This document shows, one piece after another, positions 8,895 to 18,284 of a DNA stretch of 64,000 nucleotides. The translations under genes were made by a program, and so were the position numbers. Numbering within the stretch: the first letter of the stretch is position 1; every line of letters begins with the position of its first letter. Source of the DNA: Kalmanozyma brasiliensis GHG001 (Eukaryota > Basidiomycota > Ustilaginomycetes > Ustilaginales); assembly GCF_000497045.1 (NCBI RefSeq), contig NW_015961951.1:248001-312000 (forward strand). The letters are read 5' to 3'. The notes beneath the pieces are model-generated. The model worked only from the letters and a program-made list of their open reading frames with translations, was not told where the DNA came from and searched no databases.

Positions 8895-9963
8895 ATGGCC
8901 ACACAGCTCGACCAGGTCAAGAGAGACCTTGTCGGAGGGTCCTCTGTAGGTCCAACCTCAAAGCCACCGCAATGGCTGCACAAGCTTCTCGGCACAGTGC
9001 CAGGGCTGCCAGCGGACGCTGTCCCTCACAACCGTCCCAAACACGCTGAGCTTCAGGCGGCGATAGCAGAAGCAGCGTACCATCCCGCCATCGAAGCTTG
9101 TCTTCATCTGATCAATGTGAGTGATCTCGCATGCTCATCTTCGGTCTAACCACAGAAGACTCACTGACAGGCCCCATCGTTCCTTTGGCTTTATGAATCG
9201 GCAATAGGGCGACTTGTACTCGGCCCACTTTCTGGTCCGAAAAGCCCAGGGTGGCAGCCGATACCTCGACTGGCTACACGCCATCCTGCACAAGCTGGAG
9301 GGAGACTTTCGAAACGCAAAGATGTGGTACACCGATCTTGGCAACAGCAATGCAGGCGCTTCGGGCGGCGAGAGAGCGAGAAGCTCCGAAGAATCCAAGG
9401 GGACAGCGGACGTCTTTCGCCGCTTTCACGCGTTCTGGCTCGTACCGGCGACGAACGGTGGAGCAGGCCAGAGGGAGAAGGGTGGAACCCTCGACTTGGA
9501 AAGCTTGAACGACCTGCCTCGACAGGTCCAGCTGACAGCGCATGGTCACATCGATCTCGTCTTCCTTACGACGCTGGCACAGAAGGCGGCTACCTCGTCT
9601 GCTGTCGGAAGCGATGCCGTCCAACGCGACATCGAGAAGCACCACCGCTCGACCACCGAAGCCGAAGACAAGATCAAAGCTTCACAGTCGGCGTTTGCGC
9701 TCGACGAGCTCCAGTCATTGTTCGAGAAGCTAGTCGACTCCGAAAGCGCGCAAAAGGCTGTCAGAGGGGTTACGCAGCTCGAGCTCCTCTGGATGCTTTC
9801 CGCGATGGTAGAAGACTTTGGTTGGCGGCACTACGGCATGGCGGATGCGGTGGAAGCTCTGAAAGTGGAGTCGACGCCGGCGCACCAAAGTCTAGACGAT
9901 GACCGGAAGAGCAAAGCTTCGAACATGGTCTTCAATCCCAGTCAGGGTCAGAGGATCTTCTGA
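8895..9963 (+). CDS. Conserved fungal protein of unknown function (helical, TPR-like)
   Basis: Exons 8895-9116 and 9208-9963 give 325 aa. The 91-nt phase-0 intron has GTGAGT and TAG ends and contains GACTCACTGAC. Joining the exons gives CLHLINGDLYSAHFLVRK, a continuous helix pair followed by WLHAILHKLEGDFRNAKMWY. This pattern is typical of a fungal family of unknown function that begins with two helical hairpins resembling a tetratricopeptide module. Before the intron, HPAIEAC belongs to the same repeat. ATG 8895 is the first ATG in frame; the frame upstream opens with TTG. There is no signal peptide or membrane segment. The exon join is strongly supported; the function is not known. Confidence 0.75.
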
Positions 9964-10483
9964 AGCTCTGGTGGCGACCGTCCCGCTCGAAATAGCATAG
10001 AGCTTCTCAGATTTGTCTGCGAATGCCTGCTCATCGAAAACTGTGTACATTGATGTCGGCAAAGGGGCCGGGCATTTCCATGAGCTTCGTGTTGCGAGTC
10101 AATCTTTTGAGGCGTCTTGTGACACCGCCGCTTGCGTGAGCCTTCTTCTTCGATCTGCCTCTTGCATCAAGTGGCATCGCATGCGCTTGTGTCTGCACTG
10201 GATGCTGCCAATGTCGAGGTCGCAATCGCTCATATCCGTTCCATTGCACGAAGACAAGGTTGTACAGAGCACGGACCAGTATTTCGCTGTGTTGTTCCGC
10301 GGAGTGAAAGGTACCCAGGGTGCTTCGAAAATCCACCTCGCACGGCTCACCATAGCCGATGTCTAGCTGAGAGCAAGGAGATAAGAAGCTTCTCTGGTCT
10401 CGCCCTGATACTTGAATGCTCGAAAACATCATCCGATCTCGCACCTTCCTTCACAACCCGTACCTCTCATCGACCCATTCAAA
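9964..10483. other. Intergenic region upstream of the alpha/beta hydrolase
   Basis: Between two genes on the plus strand. No supported gene and no clear TATA box was found. Confidence 0.55.
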
Positions 10484-11470
10484 ATGGCTTCGTTCCATTC
10501 ATTCAAGTTTGACCCCGAGTTCCTTCAGGTCGCTGGGCCCATGCTCGCCATCGCCGCTCAACGCCCGCAGCCGAAAGTGCACGAGATCGAACTACGCCGC
10601 ACCAACCTCGACACGCTTCTTCGCGGACTCGGCGTCGGACAGCCAGAGCAGCACGTCACCAAGACGACGCACACGATCAAGACGCGCGACGGTGCCAGTA
10701 TCATTGTCTACGAGATCGCGCCCAAGCAGCGTCAGGAGAATGGTGCTGCTGTGCTCCATGCTCACGGCGGTGGCATGCTTGGCGGATCGGCAGACGCCTT
10801 CATCGCCTCGGGATCCATCGCTCACTATGCGCTGGCGAGCGGCCTCACCATCTTCAGCGTCGAATACCGCCTTGCGCCGGAACACACGCTCGATGGGCTG
10901 GTCAATGACTGCTACGACGCCTTGGAATGGCTTTCGTCCAACGCGACGTCACTCGGGGTGGACAACAAGCGGATTGGCGTGTTTGGTGAATCGGCGGGAG
11001 GCGGTATCGCAGCCGGCGTGGCTCTGCAGGCTCGAGACCGGGGTCTGTCGCCACCGCTGCGCAAGCAAGTGCTGATCTACCCCATGCTCGACGACCGCAA
11101 CCTGACGCCCGATGAGCGGCTCGTACCCACGGCGATTTGGACGTACGAAAGCAACATCACCGGTTGGTCGGCTCTGCTCGGCAAGGACGTGGCTGGCACG
11201 GACAAGGTCGACGAGCTGGTCAAATACGCCGTGCCCGCTCGAGTGCACGATCTCTCCCGTCTGCCCGACACCTACATCGACGTCGGTCAGCTCGACATTT
11301 TCATCGAGGAGGATCTCGAATATGCTCGAAGGCTTCACAAGGCGGGTGTTCAGGTCGATCTCAACGTGTACAAGGGCTTGCCGCATGCTTGGGAGCTGTT
11401 CGGTGGTCAGAACATCTCGGTCGGCCAGAAGGTTCTGGCGGAAAGGATTAGTGCTCTGCAGAGCATTTAA
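10484..11470 (+). CDS. HSL-family alpha/beta hydrolase (esterase/lipase)
   Basis: The product is 328 aa from the ATG at 10484, which has a good AAAATGG context; the longer frame upstream starts at TTG. It carries the hormone-sensitive-lipase family signature: the oxyanion loop HGGGM (94-98), VEYRLAPEH and the nucleophile elbow GESAGG with S170. A candidate acid follows in DVGQLDIF, and the histidine in GLPHAWELF completes the Ser-Asp-His triad. There is no signal peptide, so the enzyme is probably cytosolic. It should hydrolyse short-chain or aromatic esters; the natural substrate is unknown. It could belong to the accessory metabolic block to its right, but the link is only proximity. Confidence 0.88.
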   Translation: MASFHSFKFDPEFLQVAGPMLAIAAQRPQPKVHEIELRRTNLDTLLRGLGVGQPEQHVTKTTHTIKTRDGASIIVYEIAPKQRQENGAAVLHAHGGGMLGGSADAFIASGSIAHYALASGLTIFSVEYRLAPEHTLDGLVNDCYDALEWLSSNATSLGVDNKRIGVFGESAGGGIAAGVALQARDRGLSPPLRKQVLIYPMLDDRNLTPDERLVPTAIWTYESNITGWSALLGKDVAGTDKVDELVKYAVPARVHDLSRLPDTYIDVGQLDIFIEEDLEYARRLHKAGVQVDLNVYKGLPHAWELFGGQNISVGQKVLAERISALQSI

Positions 11471-12035
11471 ATCGCGCGAGAGATCCTCGATAGCATGGAT
11501 CGACAAGCTCGTTCCGTTCAAGGCTGGCGCTTGGGCATTGAAATGAAAGACACATCTTGCATTGCTGCTCATCGTCGCCCGGCTCTTGCTCGTCGTGAAT
11601 TGATGAGCCGCCAATTCGGCAATCCATTTTCGTGTTGTGGAGAACCTTGGGTCGGCCAGCCTGGAACCGAATCGGCAACAAAGCCGACCTAACAATGTTT
11701 CGATTTTCCGTTCCGCGGAAACCACCGCCCACGCCGGAGAAGCGAGGGGCTTGGCGCTCATCACCAGGGTGGTACAGTCGGATGTCGGATGGTCGTCAGT
11801 CGTACCGAGGTGAGGCGAGACCGGGGATGGCGTTGGCGGCGTTCTTGGCCTGGCGCAAGCGTGACGGATGTGTGCATGGAAGCCCCGTTCGGGAACCTGC
11901 ACGCGCTTCTTTCCATTGTCAGCCTGTCAAGTGTCCCATGTGATGCATTGTTCTACCCGCACATATATAAGGCAAGCGTCGTGAGCAGACCTCTGCTCGT
12001 CGCACTGTTCTCACCCGATCGAACAGTGAGCCAGA
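11471..12035. other. Intergenic region upstream of the membrane protein at 12036
   Basis: No gene seen. The right end has a TATA box at 11963-11970 and a short leader before the next ATG. Confidence 0.55.
11963..11970 (+). promoter_or_regulatory. TATA box of the seven-segment membrane protein gene
   Basis: ATATATAA lies 66 bp upstream of the ATG at 12036. Confidence 0.55.
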
Positions 12036-13049
12036 ATGTTGGCACCCCTAGCAAGCGCCTCGTTGGCCTTCCTCGTCGTCTACATTCTCCTGTTCTTTGC
12101 GCTATGCGTGCTCCTCACCGTACGCAGAGCACCGCAAAAGCTTCTGTGGTTGCTTATGCTCAACCATGTGTTGCTGCGACTCGCGGCGCAATCGACCGGC
12201 CTTGCGTTCGCCACGCGCGAACGAGACATCCGCAGCCTCATCGCGTACTCGCTGCTGAGCGCGCAGGGGCAGTACACGCTTCTGCTGTGCTTCGTGCACA
12301 CACTCGTGGCATGGCAGGCCGAGTACTGGAAGCCCAAGGTCAGCCGATCTCCAAGTCGATGGGCGAGTGGAGGGGCGGAATGGACCTGGTTGGTCGTCGG
12401 GTTTGATTTGATCCTTATTCTGGCCGATATGGTCATCGTCGCCGGCGCGGTGCTTAGCGGGACCACCTACTCTGATCCATCCCGCACGCCGAGTCAGATG
12501 CGCGGCAGGCTAGCAACGGGCAAATGGTTGCGTACAGGCGGTCAATCTGCATTCTGGCTGCTCACGCTCGCCTTGCTTGTACCGGTTTGCATCACGATCC
12601 ACCGCCATCGACGCCGTCGCTACGATCAAAGCACGGAGAGGGAAAGCGACATCTCGCTGGTGAGCAAGGGTCAACCGTCGCACGAGGTGGAGAAGCGACC
12701 GTGGTTCGGGCATGCTGTGCTCGGACTGCTCCTGCTCACATGGCCGTTCCTCGTGGTGCGCGGCATATGGGGCGTTCTACAGGCCGCTGTGCCCGATCTC
12801 AACGTAAGTGTCCCCCAGCTCGGCAGTGTAGCAGAGATCGAAGTGATGCTGACATGGATTTTGTCGTGGAAACAGTACTTCGACTCGGAAAGGTACGACG
12901 CGGATGGGTTCACGGGTCAATTTGTCGTCGAGGAGGCGTGCATGGTGACGCTCATGGAGTTTTGTGCCGCTGTGCTTCTCACGGCGGTCTTGTTGGTCTG
13001 GCGTCGGGGACCTCGGCACCGCGACGACTCTTCGGAGACCACTGTATAA
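12036..13049 (+). CDS. Seven-transmembrane fungal protein of unknown function
   Basis: The unspliced frame is 337 aa. I prefer exons 12036-12803 and 12876-13049 (313 aa), because 12804-12875 has GTAAGT, a CTGAC branch site and a CAG end; it is 72 nt long, so it can be kept or removed without a frameshift. Removal joins AVPDLN to YFDSERYDADGF, which gives a clean loop before the last membrane helix. About seven hydrophobic segments lie near residues 8-27, 37-55, 72-92, 117-140, 175-195, 228-250 and 280-300 of the spliced form. The layout resembles fungal seven-helix proteins of the RTA1/DUF7702 kind, but I cannot assign a family firmly. A polar basic loop (HRHRRRR) follows the fifth segment. 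Confidence 0.7.
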   Translation: MLAPLASASLAFLVVYILLFFALCVLLTVRRAPQKLLWLLMLNHVLLRLAAQSTGLAFATRERDIRSLIAYSLLSAQGQYTLLLCFVHTLVAWQAEYWKPKVSRSPSRWASGGAEWTWLVVGFDLILILADMVIVAGAVLSGTTYSDPSRTPSQMRGRLATGKWLRTGGQSAFWLLTLALLVPVCITIHRHRRRRYDQSTERESDISLVSKGQPSHEVEKRPWFGHAVLGLLLLTWPFLVVRGIWGVLQAAVPDLNVSVPQLGSVAEIEVMLTWILSWKQYFDSERYDADGFTGQFVVEEACMVTLMEFCAAVLLTAVLLVWRRGPRHRDDSSETTV

Positions 13050-13166
13050 GTCCTTGATGCAAAGAAGTAGGTTCCATACTCAGTCATATGTATCACTCAG
13101 CGCGTTCAGACGCTGCAGCATTGGGATTGAGGGCGCTCGAGGGTATAAAGTGAGCAAAGTGCGAAC

Positions 13167-14156
13167 CTAGCGCCACACAGCAACAAAGCGAAACTCGACG
13201 CTCCTTCTCGGCTTCGCACCCTCCGGCACCTCCCCTCCACCCTTGACCCTATTCACGGCGCAATGAGCTCCATACAGCGCCTCGCCTTTCTCCTCCTGCG
13301 CCGAATCGTAGCACTTGAACACCAAGACCTCATCGTTGGTCTGCTGGGGCACAAAGTGCCACCTCTGCCCTCCATCCTCGTGCACATCGTATCCGCACCC
13401 GTACGGGCTCGCCCATCTGGAAATGCACTTCTTGTCCAAGCTCCTGTAATCAGCGATAGCCAGGGGTTTGTCGTACACAACCCCGCCCACGGGTCGCCAG
13501 AGGTTGATGATCATGGTCCTGCCATAGTTTCCCGCTAGGTCAGCGTCCACTGCCTCGTGCGGGTTCACCATCGCCCCATCCTTCAGCAGGGGGGGATGTC
13601 CAGCGATGGCCATAGCGCAAACGCGCTTGCCCTGGTACGGATCCTGGTCGATGTGCGCGAACACCGCGGGAGGTTCCATGGGCTTATCGAATCGCGACTC
13701 CACTCCTTGAGGTCGGGACTGACGCTCGTATCCATCCGCAGAGGTCTCAGATGTTGTCGCGGTGGCTTGGCGTTTTGTTGCGTTCCATAGAATCACCTCG
13801 TCCGCACCCGTGATGCGCTGGATCAAGTCGAGATTTTCGCGAGCGAAAGCGGTAAAGGCGGGTTGATCGTCGATGCCGTGTTGTGAGAGGACCGAGCTGT
13901 GGTGTGGGACGATGGCAAATCCGCGCGATGCGAGATGCGAGCGGATGAGCGGAAGCTGTTCGACGGGGGACAGGGAGCGAAGGTGGTCCAGCTCCGGTCG
14001 AAGCGAATGGAGTGGCTTCCAGAAGGGCTTTTTGGGTCGCTCGTGACCCACTTCCAGGTAGATACGCGCATCGTGGTCGAGCTCGTCGTCGGGAAGGGTG
14101 AAGTTGAGCTCGCCCAGGATCTCGTCACTGTCTGCGTTGTCAAATGTGACCGTCAT
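13167..14156 (-). CDS. CmcJ/AsaB-family oxidoreductase (hydroxylase/desaturase/methyltransferase-like)
   Basis: Single exon of 329 aa from the ATG at 14156. It shows the family marks of the fungal CmcJ/AsaB group (also called GA4-desaturase-like): FAHIDQD near the middle, INLWRPV, KPLAIADYRSL and WHFVPQQTNDEVLVFKCYDS near the C-terminus. Members are common in secondary-metabolite clusters and act on small aromatic or amide substrates; the chemistry differs between members. No signal peptide is present. It runs parallel to the DUF1772 gene, whose stop lies 291 bp away, and belongs to the metabolic block that extends to about 25 kb. Confidence 0.8.
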   Translation of the reverse strand: MTVTFDNADSDEILGELNFTLPDDELDHDARIYLEVGHERPKKPFWKPLHSLRPELDHLRSLSPVEQLPLIRSHLASRGFAIVPHHSSVLSQHGIDDQPAFTAFARENLDLIQRITGADEVILWNATKRQATATTSETSADGYERQSRPQGVESRFDKPMEPPAVFAHIDQDPYQGKRVCAMAIAGHPPLLKDGAMVNPHEAVDADLAGNYGRTMIINLWRPVGGVVYDKPLAIADYRSLDKKCISRWASPYGCGYDVHEDGGQRWHFVPQQTNDEVLVFKCYDSAQEEKGEALYGAHCAVNRVKGGGEVPEGAKPRRSVEFRFVAVWR

Positions 14157-14447
14157 GATGGCAGTGGGCGGTGAAGGAGAGATGAGGAAGAGCGAAGGGA
14201 AGAGAGGGTGGGACGAGCCTTATCAGAAGTCGCAGCTGTCAATTTTAGGGTTTGAGGCCAAAAGTGCGGGGTTCGAAGGCGGGTGGCTGGCTGCCCGGCT
14301 GCCCGGGTTCTCGACAACCAAAAATCCTCGCCTTTGCTCTGCAGCGCGATAAGCCGGTCCAACTTTGCACGCTCAACACAGACACCTTCTCCGCACACCA
14401 TTTGTGCATATGTTCCCTGACCTTTTCATTACCAACAAGTGTGAACC

Positions 14448-15084
14448 CTAGAGCGCAACGAAAGCGTACAGTGCCATGACAAAGCCACTGAGCGCCGCAC
14501 CGACGCGCACGTTGTGCAGCTGCGTCCACCTGTTGAGCAATGCCTCGGCCTGCGCGACGTCGATCGGCTGCTTGCCATTCGCCGCCTCTCGGAGCGCCAT
14601 GAGCTTGCTGTTGGTGGGCAAGATTGCGATGACGGTAAACACGATGAGACTGCCCGTGAAAGCGGCGGATCCCAAGATGAGCTTCTTACGCTGTTGCCAG
14701 TTGCCGCCGCCGAGACGCTTGGCGAAGGCAGTCTTGTCATTGCGCGGGTCGGTGGTGAGCGCAAATGTGGCCAGTGAGACAGCGGTTAGGAGCGAGAGGG
14801 CGGGGATGACGTAACCCGCTTTGAAGGCGCGCTCCCATAGCGTGAGGCGTTGGGCGATGGAGAGGTTGACATGGACAGCGGCAGGGCTAATCTTGATCCC
14901 CTGCGCATCGAGAAAGTGCGTGTTGATCAGGAGTGGGTAGGCGAGCGTCAGACCTGTTGGACACGAGAGACAAGAAGTGGCTATCAGCATCAAGCTTTTC
15001 ATCATAGCGGGCATCGATGGCCGACTTACCTGAGACAAGACCCGAACAGGTTAGGCCAACGGCTGCAGTTAGCGGAGCCAGCAT
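14448..15084 (-). CDS. DUF1772 (anthrone-oxygenase-like) membrane protein
   Basis: Exons 15084-15030 and 14953-14448 give 186 aa. The 76-nt intron has GTAAGT and CAG ends and splits a Gly codon. The joined N-terminus reads MLAPLTAAVGLTCSGLVSG followed by LTLAYPLLI, giving the first hydrophobic helix. Three more helices follow near residues 65-85, 112-135 and 165-185, with a conserved-type Trp-Glu-Arg after the first loop. DUF1772 includes cofactor-free anthrone oxygenases and related small membrane proteins found in polyketide and aromatic pathways. The unspliced frame starting at 15038 lacks this helix and has no ATG-supported logic. The neighbours (EthD protein, flavin monooxygenase, CmcJ-like enzyme) fit an aromatic pathway. 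Confidence 0.82.
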
Positions 15085-15604
15085 GGTGTCCGAAGAGAGA
15101 TGAGAATCGTTTGAGATGGGGGTTGGTCCTGCTAGGGGATCTGGTGAGTCGGAATCGTTGATACTGTGACGGCTAGGAAACACAGACTCAGGTTCAAGCA
15201 GCCTTTATAGGTCGTCTACACGACCTGGAGCCGGCGACATGGAAGCCAATCTGGCTCAGCTTGTGTTCCACGTTCTCGAAGCTGGACCCCTTGCCAACCC
15301 ATCCCGCGGTCGAGTCTAAAAAGGGTCAGGAACCCAACTCACAGCTGCAGCGCACGCACGGCCCCTCGCTTTTTGCGGGCAATCCCGCCATCCCGCGGGC
15401 CGCGGCGTTTCCGCGCAGACCCTCTTCCGCCTCTCCATAACATCGAATTGCAACTTCATCCCCCCACTCGCTCAAGTCCGAAATTGGGATCAGATCGTGC
15501 GCTTCAGGTTGGTCACAATTCACGCTGGCACCGTTGCCATGATGGGTCGATGAATGCTATTTAGAACGGAACAAGTGAGGTGACTACAGGACAGGGACGA
15601 CGGC
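15085..15604. other. Intergenic region between the DUF1772 and flavin monooxygenase genes
   Basis: No gene seen. It contains the promoter of the DUF1772 gene and the 3' region of the monooxygenase gene. Confidence 0.55.
15204..15209 (-). promoter_or_regulatory. TATA box of the DUF1772 gene
   Basis: TATAAA on the minus strand lies 120 bp upstream of the ATG at 15084. Confidence 0.45.
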
Positions 15605-16969
15605 TCAAGCATCAGCGGCAATCGCTGTCGACGTAGGTGGGACGACGCTGGTGGTCATGGCACTGTTGGGAGCATTGGCCGTGCTCTGCTGCTGGTTGGG
15701 GTAGACCGTGTCGCGAACGTGCTTCTTCATGTCGTAGGTGTTCATTTCATGGACCGTGAGCTTGTTCTCCTTGGCAGCCAATGCGGCGTCGTGTGCGCTG
15801 AGGGACGAGAAGCCAAGGCGCTCGTTGAGGTTCTCGAGAGCGGCGGCGGATGCCTGCTGAACGCGTGTAGCGCGGGGCTTGCGGATCTCCTGGTAGAGCT
15901 GGAGACCCGCCTCGACGTTGTTGGTGAAGTTGTACTCTTTTGAAAAGACGATGCCGAGGGCAGCCGCATCTTCAATCGCCTGGCAAGCGCCTTGTGACTG
16001 GTGAGGCATCATGGGGTGAGCAGCGTCGCCGAGGATGCACGTCTGCTTCTTGTACCAGTGCGAGTAGGGCTGGTGGATGTAGAGACGCCAAGGCTTGCGC
16101 TCCACCGAGTTCTGGATCAGCTTGACGCAGAGCGGGTCGAGCTTGGAATAGTCGCCGGCCAAGATCTCCTCGGGAGGCACCTCTTCGAAGACGAATCCTT
16201 CCGACTGGTGCTTGGTGAGCTCGGTGGGCATGAAGCAGTAGAAGGACACAATGTCACCGCCAGCGCAGGGGCTCATGACAATCTTGTAGTACTGGTTGAG
16301 GTCGGCTTTGGGGTAGCCGCCCCAGAACTGAATGGCAGGGTCGGCGGCCCAGGTGAGACCAAGACGCTCCACTTCCTCTTTCGAGACGTTGCATCGGTAG
16401 CAGGTTTGTGGTGCCGATTTGACATCGGGGGTGACGCCAATGGCAACGCGAGCCTTGGATCGAATCCCGTCCGATCCGACAATGAGGTCGGCGACGACCT
16501 TGTTGCCGTTGCGGAAAGAGATGGTGCCGGTCTCGGTGTCTACGTCTTCCGCGATATGGTCCATGACGATCTCGACAGGTGGGCCCTGGCCCTCGGTAGA
16601 GATGGCGGTGTCCATGAGCATCTTGTGCATGTCTTGACGGTGAAACATGTTGTAGACGTTGCCCCAGGTCTTTTCGTAGTCGTCCAGGTGGTACTGGTTG
16701 AGGATCTCGCCCGTGTTCCAGTCGCGCATGGTGAGCTCCATGAGTATGACGGGACGACCCGAGGGCACATCGACGTTCCAGTCGTGCAGCCACTGGGTTC
16801 CGTTGGCAGCGCAAGAGATGGAAGCGCCCACCTCGACGTCGAACCCACGACGCTCGTAGACGGTGCACTTGTGTCCTGCACGACGAAGGGCGAGTGCTGT
16901 GCTGAAGCCGCCGATGCCACCGCCAAGAACGGCGACATTGAGCTGCTTGAAAGAGGATGATCCGGACAT
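15605..16969 (-). CDS. FAD-dependent aromatic monooxygenase, salicylate-hydroxylase-like
   Basis: Single exon of 454 aa. The product has the three group-A flavin monooxygenase motifs: VLGGGIGG for the FAD ADP part (14-21), the DG motif GSDGIRSKARVAIG (about 169-182) and the GD motif ILGDAAHPMMPHQSQGACQ (about 312-330). Its length fits salicylate 1-hydroxylase and 6-hydroxynicotinate 3-monooxygenase relatives, which hydroxylate aromatic acids with NADH and FAD. The C-terminal 40 residues are Ser/Thr/Ala rich with no motif. It is transcribed divergently from the Zn2Cys6 gene, with 1.3 kb between the starts. In U. maydis the Zn2Cys6 factor Rss1 controls salicylate-degradation genes; a similar link here is inference, not shown. 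Confidence 0.88.
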   Translation of the reverse strand: MSGSSSFKQLNVAVLGGGIGGFSTALALRRAGHKCTVYERRGFDVEVGASISCAANGTQWLHDWNVDVPSGRPVILMELTMRDWNTGEILNQYHLDDYEKTWGNVYNMFHRQDMHKMLMDTAISTEGQGPPVEIVMDHIAEDVDTETGTISFRNGNKVVADLIVGSDGIRSKARVAIGVTPDVKSAPQTCYRCNVSKEEVERLGLTWAADPAIQFWGGYPKADLNQYYKIVMSPCAGGDIVSFYCFMPTELTKHQSEGFVFEEVPPEEILAGDYSKLDPLCVKLIQNSVERKPWRLYIHQPYSHWYKKQTCILGDAAHPMMPHQSQGACQAIEDAAALGIVFSKEYNFTNNVEAGLQLYQEIRKPRATRVQQASAAALENLNERLGFSSLSAHDAALAAKENKLTVHEMNTYDMKKHVRDTVYPNQQQSTANAPNSAMTTSVVPPTSTAIAADA

Positions 16970-17514
16970 GTTGGAAGAGCGCGTCTCGATGATTTGGCCG
17001 GATGGTTGACACGATGGTTGTATGCTGAGACGGAAGACGGCGGAGTGGATGACAAGGAGACACGGAGCGAGCAGGCCTACTAATATAGGTGTCAGGAGAC
17101 CATCGGAGGGTCCGCGAGGCTGTTGGTCAGCATGCTGGGACCTGGAACAGAAGCGGATCGGTCACACGGACATGGTCCGATAGCCAATGAGACAGCATTG
17201 TGGCGGCAATCGCGCCGTGCTGTGTGGCTTTGCAGAGTGTGTTGCAAGTCACAAGACGGCTTAAGCGGGCTGAAGCATCCATCACATCGATCGATTCCGC
17301 TTCAACGTTAGCAAGACTAGCTCAGGGCTCAGCCAACAGTCGAGGGAAGGGACCACCGGTTGAGTTGGCTTTGGCTCTCAATTCACGATTGAGTGACCAA
17401 AGCTGCCTGTCGTCGACTCTCGGTCTGTCACAGTAGACTGCGGTGCGGTGCTTGGCGAAAAAGGGTCAGCTGGGCAGCAGTCGAAGAGTGCATTTGGGCC
17501 CAATCAGCGAGCCG

Positions 17515-17547
17515 CGGACCGTCTCCGCGAATCTGGTCCGGCTACGG
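17515..17547. promoter_or_regulatory. Candidate zinc-cluster binding sites (CGG triplet pairs)
   Basis: CGG-A-CCG is at 17515-17521 and CCG-N4-CGG at 17538-17547. Zn2Cys6 dimers bind paired CGG triplets. The pairs lie between the monooxygenase and a Zn2Cys6 gene, so they are candidates for autoregulation or pathway control, although GC-rich DNA yields such pairs by chance. Confidence 0.3.
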
Positions 17548-17978
17548 GTGAACCCTGATTTTGAAGACCCCACCCTTCGCGTTGCCGCTGTTACTCCATA
17601 TCCGCCCTATGGGACCCTTTTCGCTCTTCATGATAGGGCTTGAGGGACGAGTTTGACTCGACATTCTCGGCTGATAAGGCCAGACCGGCAAAGAGGCAGG
17701 CAAGCTGGGCACAATCCCTGTTCTCATCCTCTCCAGCCAGCCTTGACTCGGCATCGCCCGTCCATTCATCGGTAAGCGACCCGATGCAGCCATTGAGCTG
17801 TCAGCTGATGCGTCGGATGCAAAGATAAGAGAGTCGCTTTCCCCGCAAAATCATCCTGCATGCAAAGTAAGCTCTCTTCTTGTGCGACAACCTTGGCTCT
17901 TCCCTCCTTGCAGCTCCTCAACCACCGCCACAATAAGACAACTTCTCGAGCTTGCAAAGTCCGCGCATCGTCCCCGTC

Positions 17979-17985
17979 TATATAA
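17979..17985 (+). promoter_or_regulatory. TATA box of the Zn2Cys6 regulator gene
   Basis: TATATAA lies 300 bp upstream of the ATG; the stretch between them has no ATG. Confidence 0.4.
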
Positions 17986-18284
17986 CTCAAGCCCTTCTTT
18001 CGGCCATCGTACGCGGCGATCGAGTCAAGTCGCTCCGCATCCTTCATCTAGCCGCCCGTACCTATTGTCCCCTCTGCCTCTCGGTTCCGACGTCGATCTG
18101 CAATCCACTGACATATCCCGCGCAGCCGGCGATTTCAAGCTGTTCAACACCCGCAACTCCCCCACTCTGAGCCCTGGACAGTCACGCTTCGTTGCTGCCC
18201 GGGGGATACCAGGTCGCCTTTCTACCGTTGGCCCAAAGCTAGCTGTTTGGACCAGGCATCCTCATCACCTCACCATCCGCAACC

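Larger units (their letters stand above)
16970..18284. other. Divergent promoter region between the flavin monooxygenase and the Zn2Cys6 regulator
   Basis: No supported gene. It contains a palindromic CGG-type site pair (17515-17547), a TATA box for the regulator and a leader of about 300 nt without any ATG before 18285, which supports that start. Confidence 0.6.

Noticed and set aside
15863..15868. ACGCGT inside the flavin monooxygenase gene as a cell-cycle box
   Set aside because: It lies in coding sequence; the hexamer is expected several times in a GC-rich 64-kb window.
16001..16960. 319-codon open frame antisense to the flavin monooxygenase
   Set aside because: Shadow frame; the opposite strand has all three flavin monooxygenase motifs.
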